Shown: in pieces, positions 8,784 to 19,618 of the stretch
Layout: each line of letters starts with the position of its first letter
Position numbering within the stretch: the first letter of the stretch is position 1
Assembly (NCBI GenBank): GCA_964491395.1
Contig: CAZBGI010000013.1
Location: 8,315 to 72,314 of the forward strand
Direction of reading: 5' to 3'
From: SKVR01 sp964491395
Lineage (GTDB): Bacteria > Bacteroidota > Bacteroidia > Bacteroidales > UBA7960
DNA: 64,000 nt
Notes under the pieces: model-generated
What the model was told of the DNA's origin: nothing
Databases searched by the model: none
What the model saw: only the letters and a program-made list of their open reading frames with translations
Translations under genes and position numbers: made by a program

Positions 8784-9203
8784 ATGACAGCAGACAAATC
8801 TTTTCTGGGACGCGGCTGGGGCTTTCCCCCGAAATTCGACAAGGCTTCCAAAGGAGTGGCCATGCTGGAAGATGAGAAGGACATTGAAAGCAGTCTTGAA
8901 ATACTGCTCTCCACAAGGCTGGGAGAAAGAATTATGCAGCCCGGCTATGGTTGCAACCTGGACTCTATGGTATTTGAGTCCTTCGATCTTACCATGCGCA
9001 CCTACCTGAAAGATTTGGTAGAATCGGCCATTTTATACTTTGAACCCCGCATTGATCTTGAAAACCTGGAGATTGACACCTCTCGGGAATGGGAAGGAGT
9101 GATTTTGATAAACATTGAATACACTGTGCGGGCAACCAACTCGAGATTCAACTTCGTGTACCCGTTTTATAAAACTGAAGGAAAAGACCTATCTCACAAA
9201 TAG
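8784..9203 (+). CDS. gp25-like baseplate wedge protein (Afp9-like)
   Basis: A 139-residue protein of the GPW_gp25 family, which nucleates sheath assembly at the baseplate. Characteristic are the N-terminal FLGRGWGFPPKFD, a block around residues 32-62 (DIESSLEILLSTRLGERIMQ followed by PGYGCNL) and the closing beta strands (IEYTVRATNSRFNFVYPF). Length is typical of Afp9. The first baseplate-J gene begins 5 bp downstream. Despite the old 'lysozyme' name of the family, no enzymatic activity is expected. Confidence 0.93.
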   Translation: MTADKSFLGRGWGFPPKFDKASKGVAMLEDEKDIESSLEILLSTRLGERIMQPGYGCNLDSMVFESFDLTMRTYLKDLVESAILYFEPRIDLENLEIDTSREWEGVILINIEYTVRATNSRFNFVYPFYKTEGKDLSHK

Positions 9204-9208
9204 AAAAT

Positions 9209-12200
9209 ATGGCTCTTAACTGCAACACCCAACATCCGTTAAAGCATGATGGCACCAGCCAGCAGCAGCGCTTTGCCGAAGCACTGGAGCCCTCTTATGC
9301 CCCGGTGCACGAATTCTCTCTGCGCGACTGGATGCGTTTTGCCTGGCATTTTGCTGAAAAACTACGGTTTTTCTCCCCCACCGATCACCCAAAACCCAAC
9401 GGCAACTGGCAGGAATTTATGAAGGCAGAAGAGGAGATTGAAGCCTTCCTGAAGGATGCTGCACTGGTGGAAGGAGAAAACTGGCTGGACAAAGAAGAGC
9501 AGAAAGCCATTCTGAAACGTGACCCCAAAGGAAACTACGAACCTCACCTGGCTTTGTTTCTCAGCTTCCTGAAACTCACAAAGTTTTCTCAACAACATCT
9601 CAATACCCTCACACAAAAGCATCTGAAGTTCTATTATGGTGAGGTGCTCCAAATCAGCAGGAGAAAAGCATTGCCCGACAGGGTACATGTAATTTTCGAA
9701 CTGGCCAAAAACGCCGGCAGCGGACTGATTAAAAAAGACACATTGCTGGATGGAGGCAAAGATGACGATGGCAACCCCATTTTATACAGAACGGAAGAGG
9801 AGCTGACCGTAAATAAAGCCCGGGTGGCGCATCTTAAAAGTATTTTTCACCAGCCGGGAAAGGAAATCCGGTTTGCAGAGATGACCAATTCTGCAGATGG
9901 CCTGGGAACAGACTTTGAACATCCCCAACCCCGGTGGCGTCCTTTCGGGAATACAAACTGGCCTGCTGCCACCACAGGTTTTGCGGTTGCATCGCAGGTG
10001 CTGCTGATGAAAGAAGGGGAACGGAAAATCGTGATGACCATTCACTTTAAAAATCCGGTGAAAACCCAGGGATTTCCCACTGCTGCCAACTTTGAGTCAA
10101 CTATAATGGCATTAATAACCGGGGAAAAAGACTGGATTCAGATTCCTGAAATCAAGGTGCATGAATTTTCAGGCAACACCCTGAGACAGATGGTTTTTGA
10201 AATGGAACTGTCCCAGGGAGAAGAAGCGGTTATTCCCTGCAATGCGGAAATCCACAACGAAAATTTCAACACCCAACACCCTGTAGTGCGGTTGCTGTTC
10301 AATGCCGGCACAACGAAAGGCTATGCCCTGTTTGATGCATTGAAAAAAACGGTTGTTAGCAAAATTGAACTTTCAGTTTCGGTCAAAGGGATGCAGGATT
10401 TGATAGCGGAGAACGATCAGGGCAAGTTGGATACTGCCAAACCTTTCTTCCCGTTTGGTTCTGTTCCCAAAGCCGGATCCAACTTTTACATCGGCAGCTC
10501 TGAGATATTTCAGAAAAACTGGAAAACCCTGGAATTGCATCTTTCCTGGAAAAACAAACCCTTCAGCATGGCAAGCCATTACCAGGTTTACCATGATGCG
10601 GGTTATACCATCAATGGAGAAGACCATTTTGGTGTGAAAGCCAGCTATCTGAAAAATGGCAAATGGTATCCGGACAGCACTACTGCTGAAGAAAAGTCTC
10701 TGTTCAGCGCATCCGGCATTTCCATCACCCCGGAAAGCAGCATAAAACCCAGGTGGACTGGATTATCCAAATTGCTCATCAAAAAGGGAATCAACCAGAA
10801 CATCGCATTGATAAAGAATTACCTGGCACCGAAACCCGTCCCCAAAAAGGGACTAAGCAAGACCATACCCTTTTCTTTGCAGGTGGATAAGCCGATCATT
10901 AAAAACTTTGTCCCCATCATTGTGAAACCCATAATAATGGCTACCGCTTTTCATGCAGCTGCCAAATCCGACTTTCTCAGGCTCACCCTGACCCAAAGCT
11001 TTCTGCAAGAACACTATGCCAGGCTCTACTCCCTTGCGATGATAGAAATTGCCAACGGCGGCGAAGCTGATATTCCCCGGGAACCCTACACACCAGAAGT
11101 TTCCGACATCAAACTGAACTACACCGCCGAAGCTTCTGACAGATTCCACTTCGAATCCCATTTTTCTCCCGAAGAAAAGCTGCAGAATTACCAGACGGGC
11201 GAAGTGCAGCTATTTTATGAATTGCCTTTCGGGCAAACCCAGCAACATATCTTTCTCAGAGAACAAGCCACATTTGCTGATGCGGTGCACAAAAAAGAAA
11301 TCCGGCTGATAGCGGATTTTGCTCCGGAAGGAGAATTTTTTATCGGACTGGAAAATGCATCCGGTTCTGACATTGTCAGCCTGTTGTTTCATGCTGCTGA
11401 AGGAAGTGAAAACCCATTGGCCCCCACCTTTGCCAATGACAAACCCATAGAATGGTTTGCACTGGTTAATGATGAATGGCAACCTTTGAACAAGAACTTT
11501 TTGCTGGCCAACACCACCAATAATTTCCTGAAGTCGGGCATTGTCAAATTACAGTTGCCGGCAGCAGCACACAGCGAAAACACAGCCCTCGAAAAAGGGT
11601 TCCATTGGATAAAAGCGGTTTTGCCCAAAGGCCCCCAACACACATCGGTATGCGAACTAACCGGTGTCTTTGCCCAGGCCGCAAGTGCTGTCTTTTCAGG
11701 GAGCGAACAAGAATCATCCCTTGAGGCAGAAACCCTGGCAAAAATCGTTGACAAACCGGTGGAAATCAAAGGGGTGAAACAGCCCTATCCTTCTTTTGGA
11801 GGAACACCCAGAGAGAGCGACAGAGATTACTGGCTGCGCACAAGCGAACGGCTGCGCCATAAAAACAGGGCCGTAACCCTATTCGATTATGAGCGACTGG
11901 TATTGCAGCAATTCCCCGAAGTTTACAAGGTCAAATGCCTGACCCATACATCCCTAAAAAAGTCAGATGGCTCACCCGACTACTTCGAGATCAATCCGGG
12001 GTATGTTTCCTTGCTGGTCATACCCGATATCAGCAACCAGAAAAGCTATGACCCTTTGCAGCCGCGCGCCAGCCGCAACCTGCTCAGCAACATCGAAGAC
12101 TTTATCAACCAGCAGAATACTTTACACGTGCAAGTGGTTGCCGATAATCCCGATTACGAAGTGGTACTGCTGGATTTCAGCGTTAAGTTTCACCCGCAAT

Positions 12201-12496
12201 ATGACCCCAATACCTATCGAAAAATACTCAACAACGATATTGTCAAATACCTTTCGCCCTGGGCTTTTGGGGAGTATGGCAACATTCATTTCGGAGGAAT
12301 CCTTCACAAAAGCATCCTCATCGGATTTATTGAAGACCGCCCGTATGTTGATTTTATCTCTGCATTTAAACTGATGCGACAGGCAGACATGACCGACACA
12401 AATTACATACAGGCATCCAGTGCCCGTGCCATTCTCGTTTCGGCCAGAAATCATAGTATCAAAACCATTGAAAATGACCAGACCTGTGACCAATAA
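9209..12496 (+). CDS. Baseplate J-like protein 1 (Afp11-like wedge)
   Basis: A 1095-residue baseplate component. The C-terminal part carries the pattern of Bacteroidetes eCIS J-like proteins: RESDRDYWLRTSERLRHKNR followed by AVTLFDYERLVLQQFPEVYK near residue 890, VSLLVIPDI, and a last domain with VQVVADNPDYEVVLLDFSVK. The N-terminal part (HEFSLRDWMRFAWHFAEKLR) is also a familiar start of these proteins. It would form the wedge around the spike, linking it to sheath and outer baseplate. It is longer than Afp11. The 3' end overlaps the next J-like gene by 23 bp, suggesting coupled translation. Confidence 0.85.
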   Translation: MALNCNTQHPLKHDGTSQQQRFAEALEPSYAPVHEFSLRDWMRFAWHFAEKLRFFSPTDHPKPNGNWQEFMKAEEEIEAFLKDAALVEGENWLDKEEQKAILKRDPKGNYEPHLALFLSFLKLTKFSQQHLNTLTQKHLKFYYGEVLQISRRKALPDRVHVIFELAKNAGSGLIKKDTLLDGGKDDDGNPILYRTEEELTVNKARVAHLKSIFHQPGKEIRFAEMTNSADGLGTDFEHPQPRWRPFGNTNWPAATTGFAVASQVLLMKEGERKIVMTIHFKNPVKTQGFPTAANFESTIMALITGEKDWIQIPEIKVHEFSGNTLRQMVFEMELSQGEEAVIPCNAEIHNENFNTQHPVVRLLFNAGTTKGYALFDALKKTVVSKIELSVSVKGMQDLIAENDQGKLDTAKPFFPFGSVPKAGSNFYIGSSEIFQKNWKTLELHLSWKNKPFSMASHYQVYHDAGYTINGEDHFGVKASYLKNGKWYPDSTTAEEKSLFSASGISITPESSIKPRWTGLSKLLIKKGINQNIALIKNYLAPKPVPKKGLSKTIPFSLQVDKPIIKNFVPIIVKPIIMATAFHAAAKSDFLRLTLTQSFLQEHYARLYSLAMIEIANGGEADIPREPYTPEVSDIKLNYTAEASDRFHFESHFSPEEKLQNYQTGEVQLFYELPFGQTQQHIFLREQATFADAVHKKEIRLIADFAPEGEFFIGLENASGSDIVSLLFHAAEGSENPLAPTFANDKPIEWFALVNDEWQPLNKNFLLANTTNNFLKSGIVKLQLPAAAHSENTALEKGFHWIKAVLPKGPQHTSVCELTGVFAQAASAVFSGSEQESSLEAETLAKIVDKPVEIKGVKQPYPSFGGTPRESDRDYWLRTSERLRHKNRAVTLFDYERLVLQQFPEVYKVKCLTHTSLKKSDGSPDYFEINPGYVSLLVIPDISNQKSYDPLQPRASRNLLSNIEDFINQQNTLHVQVVADNPDYEVVLLDFSVKFHPQYDPNTYRKILNNDIVKYLSPWAFGEYGNIHFGGILHKSILIGFIEDRPYVDFISAFKLMRQADMTDTNYIQASSARAILVSARNHSIKTIENDQTCDQ

Positions 12497-15323
12497 TATA
12501 TCTACCATACCGAAGCCATCCGGCGGGCAGCCGGGAACGGATTATGCTTTCCTGCGCAAGGAAGGGCTGAAATACATTGAACAGCTCTCCCACAAGCTCT
12601 GGACCGACTATAACATTCATGACCCGGGCATAACCATGCTGGAAATGCTGTGCTATGCCATTACTGACCTGGGTTACCGCACTGACTTCCCCATGGAGGA
12701 TATCCTGGCATCAGAAAAAGACAATAAAAAGCAGATGCACCGGCAGTTTCTTTCTGCCATCAAGGCTCTCCCCTCTGAGCCCTTGAGTGCCAACGATTAC
12801 CGCCAGCTGTTTGTTAGAATCAAAGGAATACGCAATGCGTGGATTCTCCCTTCAACCCGTGATATGGTGGCACAATTCAGAGATTTGCAGCAGGAAGGAG
12901 TTGACCAGCTGCACTACAAACAACCCGGTGAAGTGGTGGACCCTGACAAGGCTCATGAATTCAGCCTGCGGGGAATGAACAGGATATTGCTGGATTTTGA
13001 TGAGGCTGTTTTGCTCAGCAAGGAAGAGAAACAACTTCCCCCGGAGGAACGCAAGACATTGCTGGAAGAAAAGAAACAGGAAACAACCCTCAAGGCAATG
13101 GAGGTTTACCAGCGTTTTCGCAACCTCTGCGAAGATATCGACACCATAGAGGAGATTCCCCGGCAAGGGGTGGTAATATGTGGCGATATTGAAACCGAAC
13201 CCCATGTGGATGCCGAACAGGTTTGGGCACAGGTGGTTTTCAACATCAACCGCTACCTCTCGCCTGATATCCCGTTTTACAATCTGCAGCAAATGCAGGA
13301 GGCAGGAAAAACCACCGATGAAATCTTCGAGGGTCCCGTATTTGATTTTGATGACGATTATCCCTGGCGAACACCAGGCAACCCGTTTTACAAAAAAGGA
13401 TTTATCAGAAAAGAAGATTTGCAAAAAAGCCAGTTGAGAAAAGAAGTACGACTGAGCGATATTATCAACATCATTTTAAAAACCAAAGGGGTGAAACTGA
13501 TCAAGGAGCTTGCTTTCGGTTTGTGTGCCTGCGATGAAACAGATATGGATAAAGTGCGCAAAGCAGTGGCCGGAAACAAGTGGAATCTTTGCATTGAACC
13601 AGGCTACAAACCCGTATTCTGCCATCAAAATTCTGTACTGAACATCTGGAAGGATGTTATCCCCATCACCCTGAAGAAATCGCTGGCCCTGCAAAAACTG
13701 AACAACCTCACTGAAGCCCGCAACCTGCAGATGCAGGAGGCAATCACAGAAGATATACCCATTCCCCGGGGAACCTATCGCAATATTGCCAGCTACCGCA
13801 GCTTCCAGAATCATTTCCCTGAAACCTATGGCATTGGCCGCGCAGGACTTGCAGACAGTGCCCCTGTTGCCCGAAAGGCTGCAGCAAAACAGCTCAAAGC
13901 CTATCTGTTGTTCTTCGAACAGGTGCTGGCCAATTATTTTTCGCAACTGGCCCATGTAAAAGAACTCCTGTCAGCCGATACCACAACCGCGCAATCCTAT
14001 TTTGCCAATGTAGTGAAAGATTTGAAGGAGAGTGAAACCCTTTTCACATCAGAAGAGAACTGGCAATCTGAAATAAAAGATTTACTGAAAAGCACAGGCC
14101 TTGACAATTATGTGGAACGGCGCAACCGCTTCCTCGACCATTTGCTTGCACGATTTTCAGAGCAGTTCAACGAATATGTTTTCCTGATGCATCGCATTTA
14201 TGGAGAAGATGCCGGCAGAACGGTGATCCGTAACAAAGCTGCCTTCCTGCAGGATTACCACAACATGAGCACCAGCCGGGGAAGTGGTTTTGACTATTAC
14301 AACCCCCTGCCCGAAGAGGCGCAGCAGAAAAACATCCCCGGGATGGCCAAACGGGTTTCCCGGTTGCTGGGCTTTAACCATTACAAACAAACGCCCCTTT
14401 CTGAGCTTTCTTATGCTGTTGAACAAACGGGAACCACAACCATAGATATTAACGGCAACCCCAAAGAAGTTCCTGTTTACGGATGGACCATCACCATGAA
14501 GGGTGAAATAATCCTGGAAAGCATCAACAAGGAGTTCTTAAAGCAAAATGATGCTTTTGAAGAAATGGGACTGGCCAGCCTGCTGGGATGCGAACGTGAA
14601 TATTACCAGCCAGTATTGTTCGAAGAAGCGCCATGGGTAACCTTTACCCTGCATGCCACATCCGACCAGCCGGGCGTAATGGGCGAAGCCATTGCCAAAC
14701 ATCCTGAGAAATATGATGCACTGGAAGGTGAATACGAAAGCGAATCTTTCTCATTGGTTGAAGAAGCCATAGAACAAATCAGGGATTACCTGCTTCATGA
14801 TTTCAGACTGGAAGGCTTGTATATCGTTGAACATCTGTTGCTTCGCCCCGACACGGATACTACCAACCCGGAAGTATTTCTGCCCGTATGCATTGAAACC
14901 AACGGAGAATATTGCAGGCCACTGGACCCCTATTCTTTCAGAATTACGGTGGTTTTGCCGGGTTACAGCATGAGACTGCGCAACAAAAACTTCAGGCAGT
15001 TTGCCGAAAGGTTGATCAGGATGGAAACACCGGCACACATCTTACCCCGTATTTGTTTTGTGGGCGAAGAACACATGCAACAGTTTGAAGAGGCATACAA
15101 TAACTGGCTCAACGAACGCATCACTTCTGAAAACCCATTGCAACAGACATCAGACAGCACACTCATTGAACTTATTGAAATACTGAACACCATCTTTTCA
15201 GCTTACGGTACAGGTCGCCTCTCCGGCTGCAATGAAGAGGCCCCTGACACCAACCCGGTAATACTGGGTAGTTCCCGGCTGGGTTCACTGGAAGATAATT
15301 CCAATCCCCCGCAACCAGAATAA
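12474..15323 (+). CDS. Baseplate J-like protein 2 (Afp12-like wedge)
   Basis: A 949-residue partner of the preceding gene. The conserved N-terminal segment is at residues 42-70 (LWTDYNIHDPGITMLEMLCY then AITDLGYRTDF), the signature of the second large baseplate protein in Bacteroidetes eCIS. The C-terminal region has LEGLYIVEHLLLRPDTD, SFRITVVLPGYSMRLRNKNF and ETPAHILPRICFV, also typical. The open frame continues upstream to 12420, but the ATG at 12474 cuts the overlap with the previous gene from 77 to 23 bp and gives MTRPVTNNIST, so it is preferred. It is expected to pair with J-like protein 1 in heterodimeric wedges. Confidence 0.83.
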   Translation: MTRPVTNNISTIPKPSGGQPGTDYAFLRKEGLKYIEQLSHKLWTDYNIHDPGITMLEMLCYAITDLGYRTDFPMEDILASEKDNKKQMHRQFLSAIKALPSEPLSANDYRQLFVRIKGIRNAWILPSTRDMVAQFRDLQQEGVDQLHYKQPGEVVDPDKAHEFSLRGMNRILLDFDEAVLLSKEEKQLPPEERKTLLEEKKQETTLKAMEVYQRFRNLCEDIDTIEEIPRQGVVICGDIETEPHVDAEQVWAQVVFNINRYLSPDIPFYNLQQMQEAGKTTDEIFEGPVFDFDDDYPWRTPGNPFYKKGFIRKEDLQKSQLRKEVRLSDIINIILKTKGVKLIKELAFGLCACDETDMDKVRKAVAGNKWNLCIEPGYKPVFCHQNSVLNIWKDVIPITLKKSLALQKLNNLTEARNLQMQEAITEDIPIPRGTYRNIASYRSFQNHFPETYGIGRAGLADSAPVARKAAAKQLKAYLLFFEQVLANYFSQLAHVKELLSADTTTAQSYFANVVKDLKESETLFTSEENWQSEIKDLLKSTGLDNYVERRNRFLDHLLARFSEQFNEYVFLMHRIYGEDAGRTVIRNKAAFLQDYHNMSTSRGSGFDYYNPLPEEAQQKNIPGMAKRVSRLLGFNHYKQTPLSELSYAVEQTGTTTIDINGNPKEVPVYGWTITMKGEIILESINKEFLKQNDAFEEMGLASLLGCEREYYQPVLFEEAPWVTFTLHATSDQPGVMGEAIAKHPEKYDALEGEYESESFSLVEEAIEQIRDYLLHDFRLEGLYIVEHLLLRPDTDTTNPEVFLPVCIETNGEYCRPLDPYSFRITVVLPGYSMRLRNKNFRQFAERLIRMETPAHILPRICFVGEEHMQQFEEAYNNWLNERITSENPLQQTSDSTLIELIEILNTIFSAYGTGRLSGCNEEAPDTNPVILGSSRLGSLEDNSNPPQPE

Positions 15324-15350
15324 TATTCGTCAACAAAAAAATCCCGCGAT

Positions 15351-18300
15351 ATGGCAACTCGTCACAAACTTCAACTCGAAACACGAAACCTCGAATACAG
15401 CAGGTTCATCAAAGATCAGGTACTTACGGAAGTACAGCTGAACGAGATACTGGATTTCTTCGAGGATCAACACAGGCTTTCCCGCACCTGTCTCATAGGT
15501 ACGGGCATTGTCTGTGGATTACAGGTTCGCAGAAATCCGCAACAGGTCTTACTGAGTGATGGAGCCGCTGTTACCACTGACGGGGACCTGATGAAGCTGG
15601 AAGAAACTGAATTCAGCCATTTTGCCCGGTATGAAACGCCCGAAGGGGCCAGATACCAGCCTTTTATCTATCATGAAGGAGAAGAAGAAAAAACCGTGGA
15701 ATTGTATCAGTTGCTCACCGCGGAACAAGCTGAAGAGATTACCGCATCAGAGGTTTTTTCTATCAACGAGCTGGACAACATCATTACCAACTGGTATGCC
15801 CTTTTGTATCTTGAATATTATTTGAAAGAAGCTCAGAATTGCACCCCGGTAAACTGCGACAGCCAGGGCCGGCGCCAGGTAGCCCAACCGCGTGTGCTAA
15901 TCCTTTCTGAGAGCGATATGGAAAGAATTATTCAACCCGACGGAGAATACAAAACAGGGGATGACATTTACCTGAAATATCGTGATGCTTACGAAAGTTA
16001 TTTCTCGTTTCCTGTACTGAAGGCACGAAGAGTAATTCTGAACAGCACCAATACCTTAAACAGCAATACCCTGGCAGGAGCATTTTTCACCGCTGCCAGG
16101 CAAGGAGGCACTTCACTGGCCAATGCCATCAAAGATTTATACAGAGCCTTTCGGTTTGTTATCGATCCAGGCAAAAGCATCAACATCGATGAGCTTACCG
16201 AACTCCTGGAGCAAACCCTCAACAACACCAACGATGCACTCAAAGCCCAGTACACCTATGATTATTACAAGGATGTACTTACAGCTTACAATGAGTTGAG
16301 AGATGTGGTATTTAATCTTTACATGGAATGCTGCCCCAACATTTATGCTTTTCCCAAACACATCATGCTCGGGGCACCCGGCACAGGCAACGGAACAACC
16401 TCCGGCGCTTTCCGGCACCGGTTTTACCCGTCTTCGGCGGTGGCCGGCACCAGCATCTACACCGAGAAGGCTTCATCCATGCTGCTGAGGCTTCAACACA
16501 TCATTCAGCACTTCAACCCAAAAATCACAGACACCATCCGAATCACTCCTTCTTTTGACAATGACAAAACCCTTGCAGAAAGAGCGATACCCTTTTATCT
16601 TGACAATATTGACACCCTGAGCAGAACATGGAATCACCAGCGGGCACTTTCGGGCCATGAAAAACTCAACCTTTCATTTAATGCAGCAGATTATTCTCCA
16701 CCCGTGCCTGATGAGACCCTTAATCCTCTGGATTATGATATTGATCCCTACAACTTTTTCAGGATAGAAGGGCACATTGGCAAAGAGTACAATGCCGTGC
16801 TGAGAGAACTGGATGCCAAAAGAAAAAGTGGAGGTGTACCCATTGACATTGTTGCACTTCGCCTGGGAGATCCAAAACTGTCGGACTTGAATACCGATGA
16901 TTTCCAGTGTCATTTTGAAGACCTTTTCACCTTGCTCAGGGCCTTCCAGACAGAAATCAGCTGTCTGCTGGGAGATGGCAGCAGGTTTTTCTCCGGTTTC
17001 ACTCCAAAACCAGCCTACTTCCATGTCAACATAGACCGTTTTATTCCTCCTGCGGGTCAGCCTCCATGGATAATCAATCCGGATATTCTGAACAACCTGC
17101 ATCACAATTTTAACCTTTCTCATCTTTCTCACGAGATAAAAGATGTGTATTCCGGGAAAACCGCGGACAAGAATGTTATCAGAAACAGAATTAAAACCAA
17201 TGTAAAAACCACATCCCCCAAGGGAAAGGACAAGTTTGTTTTGCAGGAGTTAAATCTCAATCTTAATGACAATATTCGTGAGATCATTGCCAACATCCAG
17301 CCCGCTGACATCACACACGACATCTGCGATCGGTTTTTGAAACCGGTTTTTAAAATTGACCGCATTATCAAAGAAACCCTTGACCTGCACCCCGATGCCT
17401 TTGGAAATTATTACCTGATGGCCCTGGAAGAGCCGGTTTCGACAGTAGAACAATTTATGGAAAGGGCACGAAATTTTGTGGCCCAGGATCCGGATTATAT
17501 GGAACTGGATGAGGCCATGAAAAATGTAGTATTTGAATACCCTGCCCAGATCATTGGCCACCTCAATATCATCCAGAAATTTGTCCCCGGATCAGTAGCA
17601 GAGATCACTCCCGACCTGATCAGCAATTATCGCAATTTCTCCGGGGATTTCTGTCGCAAGCTCAAAGTAATGCGTACCCGGCTGGAGAAATACCTCAGAG
17701 CGGGCGATTATCAAACTCAGGGTTTCGAGTCGGTTTACCTGGGAATGGTTGACCGCATGGAGCACATATGCTGCAGCAACGAAAAGCTCGAGGTAATCAT
17801 GCGTGAGATAGAAAGAAGAAAATCAGAAATTCTGAAAACACTCTCTTTTGCCAGCTATACAGAAAAGCACCCCGGACTGGAACACAAAGCTGGCACCCAC
17901 CGCGGAGGAACTTTCGTGATTGTGTACACCCACAGGCAGGACAATGATACAAACCAGCAGAACCTCTTTGGCAAAGGCATAAGAGATTTAGGAAAGTTTT
18001 CCAAAAGTCTGGACAAAAACCTCACAAACAAAAATCTGCAAAACTACAGGGACATTGAAACCTTTGCCTTGTACATTATCAACAATGATGATACCATCGA
18101 CCGTGAAGAAGAACTTGCCAGCTTCTTCAACTTTAATGAGATACAGCCTGGCAGTGCCTACGCTGAGCATATCGTAAAAACCCTCAACACCCGTATTATC
18201 GACATCAGCAGAATCCTTTGCAAAGACATAAACCAGCCTCCGCCGGAAGTGGTGGTGGCAGACTTCAGCCTGCCCTATCTGTGTTGCTCTGACGCTCCCC

Positions 18301-19615
18301 CGGTTGCTTTTATTGTAGAACAGGAGCATGAGCCGCAACCTGACCCCGGACCAGACCCGGATCCCGACCCTGATCCTGATCCTGACCCCGAGCCGGGCCA
18401 AGTGGATCTAAGCATCAACCCCACGCAATTTTGCAACAATGATGACAATAATTATNNNNNNNNNNNNNNNNNNNNNNNNNNNNNNNNNNNNNNNNNNNNN
18501 NNNNNNNNNNNNNNNNNNNNNNNNNNNNNNNNNNNNNNNNNNNNNNNNNNNNNNNAGTGGATCTAAGCATCAACCCCACGCAATTTTGCAACAATGATGA
18601 CAATAATTATCCGTTTACCGTAACGCCCAATGATGGGATAGTGAATACGCAAAACCCGGAATTGATGAATACCCTTTCCCGGGATGATAATGGTACGTAT
18701 TACTTCACCCCCAACCAGACAGGGACTTCACATCTTGGAAACCCCATTAAGTTCACAGTAAACGATCAGACAGTGCAACTGACAGTCAAAGTATTCCTGC
18801 AACCGACAGCCAAAATCATCTCCCACGAAATTGATATTGCCGATGGCTTGGTTTACCTTAACCTGGAAGCACAATCCAATCCGGGATTTGACGACAGCAT
18901 TAGTTACAAATGGATATTTGGTCCTGGCATAACCGGCGAGGGGCGAGCATTACAGATTTCTTTTAAAGAAGCTATGTTCCAGGATGAAATCCCTGTTACC
19001 CTGCATGTTTCTCATGAAATTTGCCAGGCTGAGGATTCCATCACCATTCCCTTGCCCCAGGAAGAACCTGTTAATACCTGCAGAGTTATTATTCAGAATT
19101 ATTTCAAGGAAAAGCAAAATTTTCTGAACCAGAACTCCACTGCCGATAGTGTTTCATCCCTGAATGACCAGAAAATTCTGGAGATTTACACCCAGCTAAA
19201 ATCATTGTATCAGGGAGCTTTGGCTTGGTCAAACAATCCTAAACCTCATCTTTTACTTGATATTATTCAGTCTGCCGATCAGTTGCTCAGACAAATTTAT
19301 CAATATGTTCCCGAAACAGAGAACAACCAGGCATTCAGAATCCTGGAAGAGTTTATCAGGTTGCTTTGGATGCTTATCCTCAACATGGTAAGGTGTAACC
19401 CCGACATCCCCGACAATATCAGAAGCATTATCACCGGAAGCATTTCGTTCTTCAGCCGGCTGCGGCCAAGGCTGATCAAGAAATTCCCTCAGTTGAATCA
19501 AAACAAGGACTTCGAAAATGCCGTACTGGATTTTGTGAACAATATGGCATCCCAGGATCCTGCATTCAAAAAAGCCCTTGGCACACTTTACAAAACCATT
19601 CAGTTATTCAAATAA
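15351..19615 (+). CDS. Giant eCIS-associated structural protein with Asp-Pro linker and Ig/PKD-like modules (split by assembly gap)
   Basis: One gene interrupted by a 100-N run at 18456-18555. If the identical 55-bp flanks of the gap are one overlap, the frame joins perfectly (18455 to 18611) and gives about 1369 residues. The first 90 residues (FIKDQVLTEVQLNEILDFFE, TCLIGTGIVCGLQV, LSDGAAVTTDGDLMKL) resemble tail-fibre/baseplate N-termini in style. A long, mostly helical middle follows, then a (Asp-Pro)n linker near residues 997-1016, two beta-rich Ig/PKD-like modules (one containing SYKWIFGPGITGEG), and a helical C-terminal domain of about 180 residues. No family is recognised with confidence. 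Position after the baseplate genes suggests an outer baseplate cage or receptor-binding fibre (inference). If the gap hides extra repeat modules the protein is longer. Confidence 0.7.
18339..18398 (+). repeat. Asp-Pro coding repeat
   Basis: About 20 codons alternate Pro with Asp, Gly or Glu, using mixed synonymous codons (ccc/cct/ccg/cca with gac/gat). The encoded linker should be stiff and acidic, separating the helical body from the Ig-like modules. It lies just before the gap and is low-complexity. Confidence 0.85.
18401..18455 (+). repeat. 55-bp exact duplicate, left flank of gap
   Basis: These 55 bases are identical to 18556-18610 on the other side of the N run. A 55-base end overlap is what two contigs from a k=55 de Bruijn graph would show, so a failed merge is likely. 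Confidence 0.95.
18456..18555. other. Assembly gap, exactly 100 N
   Basis: A run of exactly 100 N, the conventional placeholder for a gap of unknown size, inside the giant eCIS gene. The flanks are the same 55-bp sequence in the same reading phase relative to the protein. Confidence 0.99.
18556..18610 (+). repeat. 55-bp exact duplicate, right flank of gap
   Basis: Second copy of the sequence at 18401-18455, followed by unique coding sequence. A GTG at 18557 can look like a gene start but only marks the continuation of the interrupted frame. Confidence 0.95.
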
Positions 19616-19618
19616 ACC

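Noticed and set aside
12420..12473. Upstream start of J-like protein 2
   Set aside because: It would overlap the preceding gene by 77 bp and adds unconserved residues; ATG at 12474 is better.
18557..19615. Separate gene starting with GTG after the N gap
   Set aside because: The GTG lies in the duplicated 55-bp flank and its frame continues the upstream gene.
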